From the NCBI GenBank assembly GCA_029821875.1, contig JALGXW010000001.1, positions 225,987 through 289,986 on the forward strand: a stretch of DNA of 64,000 bases. The letters run 5' to 3'. Below are positions 18,026 to 26,291 of the stretch, piece by piece. Position 1 is the first letter of the stretch; each line of letters opens with the position of its first letter. Source of the DNA: Candidatus Hebobacterum abditum. GTDB taxonomy: Bacteria; Armatimonadota; Hebobacteria; Hebobacterales; Hebobacteraceae. A program made the position numbers and the translations under genes. The notes under the pieces are model-generated. The model worked only from the letters and a program-made list of their open reading frames with translations. It searched no databases and had not been told where the DNA came from.

Positions 18026-18778
18026 TCAGCCGCTTAGCGCACGCGCAGCTCTCACAGCAAGCTCGGCCGCGCCGCGCCATCCCCTTCGCAGGCGGTCGAG
18101 GTCGGTCTGTCTGCACTCATATACGTTGTCGCTGGCGACCAGAATCGCCACCGCGTCCATCCCCATGGCCGAGGCGACGGTGTAGAGCGCGGCCGTCTCC
18201 ATATCCACTCCAAGACACCCGAGGCTGTGGTGCCGCCCCACCTTGTCTCGGGTCTCTCGCAGGATGCCGTCGGTCGTCCAGACGGGGCCGAGCCGCAGAT
18301 CGATGCCGAGTTCGGCCGCGCAGGCATTCACCACCTCTGCCGCCTTGGGCGAGCACTCTGCCGCGTGGTCGGCGGGACCGTAGTTGTGAGACGCGCCTTC
18401 GTCTCGTACGGCCGAGCACGGCAAGACGAGTTCGCCGCACTTGACGTCCGGCTGCAGGCCGCCGCAAAAGCCGATGCCCACAACGGCGTTGAATCCAGCT
18501 TTCGCAAAGACGTCAACTGCCATCGCAACGGCCGGGGCGCCGAACTTCGGCGAGGAGAAGGCGATGCGAGTGTCGCCGACAGTGCCGAGAGTGACCGTGC
18601 TAACCTGCTGGAGGTCGCGAGCGTGCTCGCCGATCCAGCTGGCATCGTAGACGTCCGGGTTCTCCATGGGGAGGACGATCACACGGGGGAGGCCCGTGCG
18701 CGAGTCTTCGGGTCCCAGCAACCACCCCGCGGCGGTCTCGCGAAACGCCTCGACCCAGAGATCTGGCTTGTCCGCCAT
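18026..18778 (-). CDS. Nucleoside phosphorylase (uridine/purine phosphorylase family)
   Basis: A 250-residue PNP/UDP-1 family protein that would cleave a nucleoside with phosphate into base and (deoxy)ribose-1-phosphate. Family motifs: 'AVVGIGFCGGLQPDVKCGELV' type region with the glycine-rich phosphate loop, and 'LGVDMETAALYTVASAMG' containing the ribose-binding Met-Glu. The base specificity cannot be decided. Its product could feed into the deoxyribose-phosphate aldolase at 34009, though the two are not linked. Confidence 0.85.
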   Translation of the reverse strand: MADKPDLWVEAFRETAAGWLLGPEDSRTGLPRVIVLPMENPDVYDASWIGEHARDLQQVSTVTLGTVGDTRIAFSSPKFGAPAVAMAVDVFAKAGFNAVVGIGFCGGLQPDVKCGELVLPCSAVRDEGASHNYGPADHAAECSPKAAEVVNACAAELGIDLRLGPVWTTDGILRETRDKVGRHHSLGCLGVDMETAALYTVASAMGMDAVAILVASDNVYECRQTDLDRLRRGWRGAAELAVRAARALSG

Positions 18779-18880
18779 AGCGGTACCCCTGCTTCACTCC
18801 AGCGCTAGGTGAGGTACTAAGTTCGTCGGCAGGCAGCGCCCTCCTTGGAGCTCGATGTCCTGCCATTCGGCTCTCCAGAG

Positions 18881-19714
18881 TCACCCGGCCTTGCAGAAGA
18901 CTGAGAATATGTGGGGTACGCCGAAGCTTGGCGCGACGTGCTGGCGGACAACCTCGAAGCCCGCGCGCTCCAACGCCTCCCGCAGCGTCTCCGGGTCGAA
19001 GTGGGCCTCGACGTCGTAGAAGCAGTCCAGGAGCGCCTCCCGCGGGATGTCTTCCGGTGTGAGATCGGTGAGCTTCCGGCACTCAGCGCGGAGCTTCTCA
19101 TCGGCCGACAGTTGCCGAGCGAAGTTGCTGCCAGGATCGAGCATATAGCGCTCGTCGCGAATGCGGTAGGGGTCCACGAGATAGTGTCGTGCCTGGAACA
19201 CCAGCTGCTCTCCATCCAGCCGAAGCCAGGACTCGGTGCGGGGCTGGCCGTCGGGCACGAAGTATCGGAAGTCCCATTCGAGGTTCGCGATTACGGCCTC
19301 ATCGGCGGTGACGCGTGACAGCTCGGCGAGCGCCGCGTCGGGATCAGGCAGGCTTTCTAGTGTGCCACTGACCGCGACGCCGTCGAAGACCGCGTCGGGG
19401 AAGGGGAGCATCTCGGCCAGTCCGCGCGCGAGCGCGGCATTCGTGATGCCGAGAGCGGCGATGTTCCGCCTCGCGAGAGCCAGCATGGATGGCGCCGCGT
19501 CGAGTCCGCAGATGGTCGTCACGCACTTGGCGAGCGCGAGGAGAGGGCCTCCGGCGCCACACCCGAGGTCCAGGACTCTCTTTCTACCTTCGAGAGCAGA
19601 GCGGAAGAACGTCGCTTCGTCCTCGCCATCCGGCGAGGGCGAGTCGCTGACGCCTTCAAGTCTCCCCTCAGCCGCAAGCCTCTCGTAGGCATGCCATGTA
19701 GGCACTTGTCTCAT
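18881..19714 (-). CDS. Class I SAM-dependent methyltransferase
   Basis: A 277-residue methyltransferase with SAM-binding motif 'VLDLGCGAGGPLLAL' (about residues 50-64), 'GLDAAPSMLALARRNIAALG', and the post-motif 'LPFPDAVFDGVAVSGTLESL'. This is typical of the Methyltransf_11 type. The start at 19714 gives 'MRQVPTWHAYERLAAEG'; the frame is open upstream but without homology-like sequence. The substrate is unknown. Its upstream region is divergent with the SOS-type promoter at 19886. Confidence 0.82.
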   Translation of the reverse strand: MRQVPTWHAYERLAAEGRLEGVSDSPSPDGEDEATFFRSALEGRKRVLDLGCGAGGPLLALAKCVTTICGLDAAPSMLALARRNIAALGITNAALARGLAEMLPFPDAVFDGVAVSGTLESLPDPDAALAELSRVTADEAVIANLEWDFRYFVPDGQPRTESWLRLDGEQLVFQARHYLVDPYRIRDERYMLDPGSNFARQLSADEKLRAECRKLTDLTPEDIPREALLDCFYDVEAHFDPETLREALERAGFEVVRQHVAPSFGVPHIFSVFCKAG

Positions 19715-19885
19715 GGGGCATCCTTGCTGCGAGGCGCAGGAGCGACACCGCAGGTACTTCTGTCGGGGGGACGGGCCTCCTCCGCTGGGTGGCGAGTAGG
19801 TCACAGCTGACCGAGAAAGGCGTCTGAGGTCCCAGTGCCTTCCTGAGCCCCTTGTCCTCAAAGGCATACATGTGTTCGAATTTCC

Positions 19886-19914
19886 TTGACCTGAGAACAT
19901 TTGTTTGCTATAAT
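19886..19914 (+). promoter_or_regulatory. Sigma-70 promoter containing a LexA (SOS) box
   Basis: TTGACC (19886-19891) and a perfect TATAAT (19909-19914) are spaced by exactly 17 bp. Between them, GAACATTTGTTT (19895-19906) matches the Gram-positive-type LexA/DinR box GAAC-N4-GTTY. LexA binding there would occlude the promoter. The downstream genes are a small conserved protein and a Y-family polymerase homologue, which fits SOS control. Confidence 0.75.
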
Positions 19915-19938
19915 ATGTCCACTTATGTGGGTAAGAGG

Positions 19939-20193
19939 ATGTTGGAAATCATTGGTGAGCCGATTCGGGTGTGTGCGTTCTTCAGGCGGGGCAGGATCTC
20001 GCCGCTGTGGTTCGACTGGAAAGGGAGGCGATATCGAATCGAGCGCATTCGCAATCGCTGGGTGGCAAACGAGGGCGTTGGAAGGTGCTATCACTTCGCG
20101 GTGACGGTGGACAACGGGGCGGACTTGTATGAGATCTTCCTTCGGTCGGAGACGATGGGATGGCACCTCGAGAAGATCGATGTGAGTGGGTGA
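19939..20193 (+). CDS. Small DUF6504-like protein preceding the ImuB-like polymerase
   Basis: A basic 84-residue protein: 'MLEIIGEPIRVCAFFRRGRI', then 'PLWFDWKGRRYRIERI', 'RCYHFAVTVDNGADLYEIF' and 'MGWHLEKIDV'. I recognise it only as similar to small DUF6504 proteins found beside DNA-repair polymerase genes; the name is from memory and moderately sure. The ATG at 19939 was chosen because the promoter's predicted +1 (about 19921) excludes the in-frame ATG at 19915; a GTG at 19927 is possible. It is co-transcribed with the polymerase homologue (39-bp gap). Confidence 0.65.
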   Translation: MLEIIGEPIRVCAFFRRGRISPLWFDWKGRRYRIERIRNRWVANEGVGRCYHFAVTVDNGADLYEIFLRSETMGWHLEKIDVSG

Positions 20194-20232
20194 TCCGGGT
20201 GTGATTTGGATCGTGTAGGGAAGGGGGTTGCG

Positions 20233-21435
20233 ATGAGCAAGCGGAGGCGGAGACTGAGAAGAGTGTATGCGCACGTGCGGGTGCACGGCCTCGAGGCCTC
20301 GGTGGAGGCGCGCGAGCACGGGGATGAGGGGCTTCCGGTGGTGCTGTGTGACGAGGGCGGCCACCAGGTGACGAGCGTGTCTCCCGAAGCATCGAGCCGG
20401 GGGATTTCTCCGGGGATGACGTGCTGGGAGGCGGAACGGCTCTGCCCGGAGGTGCTCGTTGCCGAACCGGATGGAGAGAAGTACGCCTATTTCTGGCAGC
20501 GAGTGCTGGATATCTGCGGCGACTACACACCCGACCTGAGGACCGAAAGTGGCCATGAGCTGTCGCTGGACCTAACGGGAACCGAGCGCCTGTTCGGGTC
20601 GGCGAAGCAGATTGCCCAAGAGATCTCCAATCGGCTCGAGGCGGAGGTTGGAGTCGTGGTGTCGGCGGGAATAGGGTCGAATCGCCTGGTGGCGCGGCTG
20701 GCATGTGATGTGGCGAAGCCGGGGCAAATCGTGGAGGTCGCGCCGGAGAAGGCGGCGGAGTTCGTGGGCAAGTTGTCGGTCGCTGTGCTTCCGGGGGTCG
20801 ACGCGGAGTGGGTGCAGCGCTTGAGAGATATGGGAATCCGGCGGGCAGGTGAGCTCGCGATTCTGCCGGTCGAGGCAGTGGAGCGGGCGCTTGGGCCGTG
20901 GGGGCGGAGGCTGTGGAAGATCGCCCACGGCGACGATCCCGGCGAGCAACGGAAGGGCGCCCTCTTCTACCCGGAAGGGAGTGAGGTCTTCTCGGCCCAG
21001 GCGGAACTGCGCCCGGCCACCGAGGAACGTGATCGCGTCCACTCCGCGCTGCGGAAGGCCGCCGACGGCCTGGCGCGAAAGCTGCGCCGGCAAGGGCTGG
21101 TGGCACAGCGGGTGCAGGTGGTTGTTGTATTTGACGACATGCGCAAGGTCGGCGCGCGGCGGACCCTTGGGCGGGCAACTCGCTCCGCTGAGGTGATCTT
21201 CGGGGCGGCGAGATCGCTGTTTGATAGGATGAAGCTGGGCGGCCGATTGGTGAGGCGAGTGCGCATTGCTGCCGGTCGCCTCGCCGCCGGTCCGCGCGGC
21301 GGGCAGCTTGGCCTGCCATTGCTGCAGCAAGAAGAACGGCGGGAACGACTGGCCGACTATATGGATCAGGTCAAGGACCGCTTTGGCGAAGGGGCGGTAA
21401 CAAGGGGCGGTGCGCTGGAACTGGTCGACCGGTAG
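20233..21435 (+). CDS. Y-family DNA polymerase homologue lacking catalytic carboxylates (ImuB-like)
   Basis: A 400-residue protein with the Y-family order: 'HVRVHGLEASVEAREHG' (motif normally HVDMDAFFASVE), 'SPEASSRGISPGMTCWEAERL', 'ESGHELSLDLTGTERLFG' (normally SIDEAYLDVTG), 'AGIGSNRLVARLACDVAKPG', a thumb helix-hairpin-helix region ('LPGVDAEWVQRLRDMGIRRA') and a little-finger region. The metal-binding Asp positions are Arg16/His18 and His108; only the following Glu109 remains. It is therefore predicted to lack polymerase activity, as known for ImuB, which acts as a scaffold in SOS mutagenesis. No imuA or dnaE2 is in the window. RBS AAGGGGG. Confidence 0.82.
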   Translation: MSKRRRRLRRVYAHVRVHGLEASVEAREHGDEGLPVVLCDEGGHQVTSVSPEASSRGISPGMTCWEAERLCPEVLVAEPDGEKYAYFWQRVLDICGDYTPDLRTESGHELSLDLTGTERLFGSAKQIAQEISNRLEAEVGVVVSAGIGSNRLVARLACDVAKPGQIVEVAPEKAAEFVGKLSVAVLPGVDAEWVQRLRDMGIRRAGELAILPVEAVERALGPWGRRLWKIAHGDDPGEQRKGALFYPEGSEVFSAQAELRPATEERDRVHSALRKAADGLARKLRRQGLVAQRVQVVVVFDDMRKVGARRTLGRATRSAEVIFGAARSLFDRMKLGGRLVRRVRIAAGRLAAGPRGGQLGLPLLQQEERRERLADYMDQVKDRFGEGAVTRGGALELVDR

Positions 21436-21449
21436 GCAGCGCAATAGGC

Positions 21450-21478
21450 TTGACAACCCGCCCCCCTCGAAATAGACT
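21450..21478 (+). promoter_or_regulatory. Sigma-70 promoter upstream of the SpoU methyltransferase
   Basis: TTGACA (21450-21455), 17-bp spacer, TAGACT (21473-21478). It begins 14 bp after the polymerase-like gene stop, giving the methyltransferase its own transcript with a leader of about 125 nt. Confidence 0.6.
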
Positions 21479-21608
21479 GGGCCTGTTCCGACTCACGTGT
21501 AGTGGAGATCTGTCGGCATAGTGCCGTGAGCCGCGTCGGGCGGCGGCCTTTCTTCGCCGCCCATCTCGGTGTGTGCGTCGTTGACCATCCCTCCGGCGTA
21601 CGCGTGCC

Positions 21609-22421
21609 ATGCTCATCACCAGCCGTCACAACCCACGGGTCAAGGCGATACGGGGTCTGCTTCAGCGCAAGCACCGCGATCGCGAGCAGCTGCTCCTTGC
21701 GGACGGAGTCCGGCTGGTCCGGGCCGCCGTCGAGGGGGGGATGGAGTTCGACTCACTGATAGAGGCCCCCGAAGTCGTGTCAGAGGAGACGAAGGGATGG
21801 CTCGACGCCAGCGACCAGCTCGCCGGAGTCCCGCGGACGCAAGTGAGCCCCGACGTGCTCCGCTCGCTCTCGGCGAAACACTGGCGTCAGGGCATCGCCG
21901 CTGTGGTGCGGCAGCAGTGGTCGGGCCTGGATGAACTACTGCCCTCCTCGACCTCCGTCGCTGTCGCGGTGAGGGAGATCCGCCAGCCCTGGAGCATCGG
22001 CAACATCATCCGGATCTGTGAGGCGGTTGGGGGCTCCGGCGTGCTCTTGGTCGGGGATTCAGCGGATCCACATCACCCGGCAGCGGTGCGCGCCAGCGTC
22101 GGGACGGTCTTCTCGCAGCGACTGGTGCGGACTACGCTTGATGAGCTTGCCGAGTGGAAGCAGCAGCGAGGATGCCTCCTCGTCGGTACATCGCCTTCCG
22201 CGGCGAGCGACTATCGGGAAGCTGTCTACCGCTGGCCGCTTGTGCTCCTCGCGGGAAGCGAGCGCGTCGGTCTGTCGCCTGAGGAGAAGTCGCTCTGCGA
22301 TGTCACGGTCCGCATCCCAATGATGGGCACGTGTGACTCACATCACGTGGTGGTTGCGACGGCCCTGGTGCTCTATGAGGTCTACGGCCAGGCAGCGGCC
22401 GCGGGCGCCGGCGGCCGGTGA
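21609..22421 (+). CDS. SpoU/TrmH-family RNA 2'-O-methyltransferase
   Basis: A 270-residue SPOUT enzyme predicted to 2'-O-methylate rRNA or tRNA. The N-terminal RNA-binding part ('SRHNPRVKAIRGLLQRKHRD') is followed by the knotted SAM domain. Motif 1 is 'EIRQPWSIGNIIRICEAVGG', motif 2 'LVLLAGSERVGLSPE', and motif 3 'VRIPMMGTCDSHHVVVATAL'. In motif 3 the usual Ser-Leu-Asn is Ser-His-His, which may affect SAM or substrate contacts. The target nucleotide is unknown. Confidence 0.85.
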   Translation: MLITSRHNPRVKAIRGLLQRKHRDREQLLLADGVRLVRAAVEGGMEFDSLIEAPEVVSEETKGWLDASDQLAGVPRTQVSPDVLRSLSAKHWRQGIAAVVRQQWSGLDELLPSSTSVAVAVREIRQPWSIGNIIRICEAVGGSGVLLVGDSADPHHPAAVRASVGTVFSQRLVRTTLDELAEWKQQRGCLLVGTSPSAASDYREAVYRWPLVLLAGSERVGLSPEEKSLCDVTVRIPMMGTCDSHHVVVATALVLYEVYGQAAAAGAGGR

Positions 22422-22504
22422 CGTGGGCTGGAAAGCCGCATGCAGGTGTGGAAAATCATCCCGAGCCGCAGTAACATAGGGAGGACCGCTTCAAGGAGGA
22501 GTCC

Positions 22505-23062
22505 ATGAGCATCGAGATCTGGGTCATACTTGGGATAGTCGCGATCGTCGTGCTGTGGTGGATCGCCACCTTCAACCGCATGATCGTGCTGCGCAACCGC
22601 ATCGACAACGCATGGTCGCAGGTGGATGTCCAGCTCCGCAGACGGTACGACTTGATCCCGAACCTGGTGGAGACGGTGAAGGGCTACGCGGCCCACGAGC
22701 GCCAGACCTTCGAGGAGGTCACGAAGGCTCGGCAGGCCGGCATCGACGCGCGGACAGTCCAGGATCAGGCACAAGCGGAGAACATGATCAGTCAGGCACT
22801 GCGGCGGCTTTTCGCAGTGGCGGAGAACTACCCGCAGCTCCGCGCCAGCGAGAACTTCATGCAGCTCCAGGAAGAGCTGACCGGCACGGAGAGCAAGATC
22901 GCCTACGCGCGGCAGTTCTACAACGACACCGTGCTCGGATATCACAACCTGATCCAGTCGTTCCCGGCGCGGCTCGTAGCGTCGATGGGCAACTTCCAGA
23001 AGCGCGACTACTTCGAGATCGAGGAGGAGGCCGCGCGCGGGCCGGTGCAGGTGCAGTTCTAG
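22505..23062 (+). CDS. lemA: LemA family protein
   Basis: A 185-residue protein with one N-terminal membrane helix ('[19 protein letters not shown]') and the LemA helical domain: '[20 protein letters not shown]', '[17 protein letters not shown]', '[13 protein letters not shown]' and 'FPARLVASM'. The function is unclear. It commonly sits next to HtpX/M48 proteases, as here (gap 17 bp), so a role in membrane quality control is inferred. Strong RBS AAGGAGGAG. Confidence 0.93.
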   Translation: MSIEIWVILGIVAIVVLWWIATFNRMIVLRNRIDNAWSQVDVQLRRRYDLIPNLVETVKGYAAHERQTFEEVTKARQAGIDARTVQDQAQAENMISQALRRLFAVAENYPQLRASENFMQLQEELTGTESKIAYARQFYNDTVLGYHNLIQSFPARLVASMGNFQKRDYFEIEEEAARGPVQVQF

Positions 23063-23079
23063 GCAGGTAAGAGAAGCCG

Positions 23080-23961
23080 ATGTTCGACGCGATCGCCAGC
23101 AATAGGCGGCGATCCTATCTGCTGCTGTTCGTCGTGGTTCTCCTCATTGTCGGGGTGGCCTACGTCTTCGGCCTCTACTATGAGCTGGGCCACTGGATTG
23201 TGATCCCTGCCGTCGCCTTTGCACTTATGGCGACCTGGGGGGGCTACTACTACAGCGACAAGATCGTCCTCCGCATGAGCCAGGCCCGCGCCGTGGCCAA
23301 GCAGGAAGAGCCATACCTGTGGAACACGGTGGAGGGCCTCAGCATCGCGGCCGGGCTGCCGATGCCCCGGCTCTACGTGATTGAGGACAGTGCCCCCAAC
23401 GCCTTCGCCACGGGCCGGGATCCCCAGCACGCCGCGATCGCGGTGACTCGTGGGCTTCTCGACAAGATGAACCGGCTGGAACTTGAGGGCGTCATCGCTC
23501 ACGAGATGTCCCACGTCCAGAACTACGACATTCGTTTCATGACGCTGGTCACGGTCCTTGTCGGCACGGTCGTATTGCTGTCCGACTGGATGCTGCGGAG
23601 TCTGTTCTACCGTCGGCGGCGAAGCAGCAGCAAGAGCGGAGGGCATCCGATACTGCTCCTCATCGGGCTGTTGTTCGTCATCCTCTCTCCTATCATCGCG
23701 CGGCTGATGCAGATGGCCGTGTCTCGCCGGCGAGAGTATCTCGCAGACGCGTCCGGAGCCAGGCTCAGCAGGTATCCTGAGGGCCTGGCTAGCGCGCTCG
23801 AGAAGCTCGGCGCCGATACCGAGCCACTGGAGGTGGCCAACAAGGCCACCGCGCACCTCTACATCATCAATCCGCTCACAGAGCACAGAGGCCGGATCAA
23901 CCGTCTCTTCACGACCCATCCCCCCATCGAAGACCGAGTCAAGCGTCTCCGCGGCATGTGA
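23080..23961 (+). CDS. htpX: HtpX-like M48 membrane metalloprotease
   Basis: A 293-residue zinc protease of the inner membrane that degrades misfolded membrane proteins. Two N-terminal helices ('LLLFVVVLLIVGVAYVFG' and the following segment) and two central ones flank the active site. The zinc motif is 'VIAHEMSHVQNYD' (HExxH), and the third ligand lies in 'RREYLADASGARLS'. A C-terminal 'FTTHPPIEDRVKRLRGM' is the usual HtpX ending. It forms an operon with lemA. Confidence 0.93.
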   Translation: MFDAIASNRRRSYLLLFVVVLLIVGVAYVFGLYYELGHWIVIPAVAFALMATWGGYYYSDKIVLRMSQARAVAKQEEPYLWNTVEGLSIAAGLPMPRLYVIEDSAPNAFATGRDPQHAAIAVTRGLLDKMNRLELEGVIAHEMSHVQNYDIRFMTLVTVLVGTVVLLSDWMLRSLFYRRRRSSSKSGGHPILLLIGLLFVILSPIIARLMQMAVSRRREYLADASGARLSRYPEGLASALEKLGADTEPLEVANKATAHLYIINPLTEHRGRINRLFTTHPPIEDRVKRLRGM

Positions 23962-24014
23962 GCCCTCCGTCGCAGCGGCGCAGAACCGACGGCCGGTGTC
24001 GCCGCACACTGCAC

Positions 24015-24043
24015 TTGCGGGGTAGCCCTCCCGGTGATAGCAT
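24015..24043 (+). promoter_or_regulatory. Putative promoter of the secreted esterase gene
   Basis: TTGCGG (24015-24020), 17-bp spacer, TAGCAT (24038-24043), about 65 bp upstream of the start codon. Partial consensus. Confidence 0.4.
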
Positions 24044-24107
24044 GATAGGGAGAGGGGTCCCCTTACTCAACTCACGCGCCAGACTCGCCCTCTGCTGAGG
24101 TGCTTTG

Positions 24108-26063
24108 ATGTTGCGCTGCACGCTGTTCGTCGCTGTCGCCACAGTCGCACTAATGGCTCTGCCTGGGGCCGCCCGCGCAGAGGACGAGGCGACTGTGAGC
24201 ATCGTCTCGCCCGCGGATGGCACCGTCGTCACCTTCGGCGAACCGATTACAGTTGAGATTGAGCTCAGCCGGACGCTCGAAGGTTCCCCTTTCAGCCTGC
24301 GCGTGGATGGCAAAGGAGTCTGGATAGGGCAGCAGTCCTATCGCAAGTCCTTCGACAGCACCGAGTGGGGGGAGGGAAGGCACTGGCTCCAGGCGGCGGT
24401 GTTCAAGGACGACGACGAGATCACATCGCCAGCGGTATGGGTGGAAGTCGTCGCGCCTGAACCAGAGGAACCCCCAGAGCCGGGGGAGCCCGGGGAGCCG
24501 GAAGCCGGGGGCTTCGCCGCGCCTGCGGAGAGCTACCGGGAGGGTCTAGGCCAGAGGCCAGCCACGGAGGGCTTTGGGCTGCCGTTCTCCGATGGGTTCG
24601 AGGACGAAGACTTGGACAGCGCCAATTGGATGCGCTACCTCCCGACCCCGGGCATCGAAGTCGTGGAGTTCGACCACGAGCTCCGCATTGCTGGGGAGGC
24701 ACTGTCTGCCGAAGCAGGGGGCGCAGCGGCCACCGTCAAGGCGTTCTTCAACGAGCCAATTGACTGCTCGGTATGGTTCCGTCTGCAGGAGTTGGGCTGC
24801 GATGAGTGCGCAGTTTCCCTGGCGATTCACAGCGAGAGCGGCGCGGTCCACATCAGATACCAGCCCACGATTGGGTACGTTCTCTTCAGCTCAGGCCGGC
24901 AAGATCAACTGAGAACAGCCCCCGCCTTCGGCGACGAGGCCAGTGAGTGGCACCAGCTTCGCCTCGCCTACGATCCCTCTGAGGGATCGGCCCGGGGCTT
25001 TGTGGACGGCGTGTTGCTCGGAACCGTGTCGGCCTCGATTGAGGGCTTCGCGGTCAGTGCTGGGGTAGTGGTCTGGCGCTATGGCTGCTTCCTCGATGTC
25101 CGCTTCGACGACTTCGAGCTGAAGCGGCTTGGGGATGAGCCGGAGCAGCTTCCGCCGCCGGCTGACATCGTCGAGGAAGAGGCGGAGTGGGACCGCGATC
25201 CCTGGCTTGGACCCGACGAGCCCCTTGTCCCCGGCCAGATCGTCGAGCGCCGCACACCGTATGGCGACTACTTCGAGTATGTCCCCCACACCGTCGTCGA
25301 GCCCGCCTTGGTCGCCATCGTCTCTCATGGTTCCTACGGTGATGACCAGATGGACCTCGAACTCAGCCGCGTCAGCGCCCGTAGGTCGATCCACGAGAGG
25401 GGATGGCTGCTGCTCGCCGACACCACCGGCCTCATTCTGGTCGCGCCGTCGTTCGACCACTGGCGCTTCTACGGATACCGCTTCCTCAAGGGATCCCCCA
25501 TCGACGCCGACGAGTTCATCTTCAGAATCGTGGACAGCTATCGCGGCCACTTCGACGCGGTGGATAATCGCATCATTCTCGTCGGCCACTCCGCCGGCGC
25601 GCAGTTCGCCCAGCGCTTCCTCCTGGTTCATCCACACCGCGTCTTCGCCGCCGTCCTCTCCTCCGCTGGCACTTACACCTTCCCCGACGAGACAGTCGAC
25701 TGGCCCTACGGCCGCCGCAATAGCCCCAATCCCGATGGTTTCCTTGAGGCAACGGTGTTGCCCGTGCGCGTTGTCATGGGGTCCCGGGACACGGGCGACG
25801 CGACGGGAATGGGCGTCGCCCAGCGTGGCGACACCCGCGTCGACCGGGCCGACGCCTGGGTCGACGCGATGCGCCAGTTTGCCAACGACAACGGCCTCGA
25901 GCCCCGCATCCATCTCGTTGTCATCCCCGGCGCCGGCCACAGCGCCTGGGCCCTCGATGTGAACGGCGCCTGGTGGCTTGCCGGCATCATCGACACTGAT
26001 CGCGCCGAGCGGCAACCACCTGGCACGGTGCCGGGCTTTCCCGGGATGCAGCCGCCATACTGA
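24108..26063 (+). CDS. Secreted multidomain alpha/beta-hydrolase (esterase/depolymerase type)
   Basis: A 651-residue exported protein. Signal peptide ('CTLFVAVATVALMALPGAARA'-type, about 1-24), then an Ig-like domain (about 30-105; 'VSIVSPADGTVVTFGEPITV'). A Pro/Glu/Gly-rich linker (about 108-135) and a concanavalin/LamG-like domain (about 155-335) follow. The alpha/beta-hydrolase domain (about 385-650) has nucleophile elbow 'ILVGHSAGAQFAQRF', acid region 'VVMGSRDTGDATG' and His in 'IPGAGHSAWALD'. It resembles PHB-depolymerase/feruloyl-esterase-like folds. A carbohydrate or polymer target is inferred from the binding module. ATG 24108 with GAGG seven bases upstream. Confidence 0.8.
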   Translation: MLRCTLFVAVATVALMALPGAARAEDEATVSIVSPADGTVVTFGEPITVEIELSRTLEGSPFSLRVDGKGVWIGQQSYRKSFDSTEWGEGRHWLQAAVFKDDDEITSPAVWVEVVAPEPEEPPEPGEPGEPEAGGFAAPAESYREGLGQRPATEGFGLPFSDGFEDEDLDSANWMRYLPTPGIEVVEFDHELRIAGEALSAEAGGAAATVKAFFNEPIDCSVWFRLQELGCDECAVSLAIHSESGAVHIRYQPTIGYVLFSSGRQDQLRTAPAFGDEASEWHQLRLAYDPSEGSARGFVDGVLLGTVSASIEGFAVSAGVVVWRYGCFLDVRFDDFELKRLGDEPEQLPPPADIVEEEAEWDRDPWLGPDEPLVPGQIVERRTPYGDYFEYVPHTVVEPALVAIVSHGSYGDDQMDLELSRVSARRSIHERGWLLLADTTGLILVAPSFDHWRFYGYRFLKGSPIDADEFIFRIVDSYRGHFDAVDNRIILVGHSAGAQFAQRFLLVHPHRVFAAVLSSAGTYTFPDETVDWPYGRRNSPNPDGFLEATVLPVRVVMGSRDTGDATGMGVAQRGDTRVDRADAWVDAMRQFANDNGLEPRIHLVVIPGAGHSAWALDVNGAWWLAGIIDTDRAERQPPGTVPGFPGMQPPY

Positions 26064-26156
26064 CGCGTGCCGCGATCCGGGGCCTCGTCGCCGAAGGCTG
26101 ACCGCCCCGCGCGTCGTGCCGCCTGCATGGCAGCCAAACCAGCTTGGAGTTGGCGC

Positions 26157-26185
26157 TTGACGCGGCGGCGAATCTGTGGTAGAAG
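26157..26185 (+). promoter_or_regulatory. Putative trp operon promoter
   Basis: TTGACG (26157-26162), 17-bp spacer, TAGAAG (26180-26185). The predicted transcription start (about 26192) is only a few bases before the leader-peptide ATG, so the leader would be nearly leaderless. An additional upstream promoter cannot be excluded. Confidence 0.45.
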
Positions 26186-26198
26186 TGGTTACGGACAG

Positions 26199-26291
26199 AT
26201 GTTGCGATCAGCTCTCGACAATGCGGTGCGCGGTTGCTGGTGGTGGCGCGGTAGGTCTTCCGGCTTGCCGGGCTCCCGCGCGCACGACTGA
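26199..26291 (+). CDS. trpL: trp leader peptide (30 residues, three consecutive Trp)
   Basis: A short open frame ending before the attenuator encodes 30 residues with Cys-Trp-Trp-Trp-Arg at residues 13-17 (TGG TGG TGG, 26238-26246). Trp runs of this kind in a short ORF ahead of trpE are the hallmark of attenuation by ribosome stalling. Stalling at these codons when charged tRNA-Trp is scarce would cover region 1 and free the antiterminator strand. A weak GGACAG lies just upstream of the ATG. Confidence 0.85.
   Translation: MLRSALDNAVRGCWWWRGRSSGLPGSRAHD

Noticed and set aside
19982-21319. Minus-strand open frame of 445 codons opposite the ImuB-like gene
   Set aside because: Its Pro/Arg/Ser-rich translation is antisense to a well-supported gene, and it has no motif.
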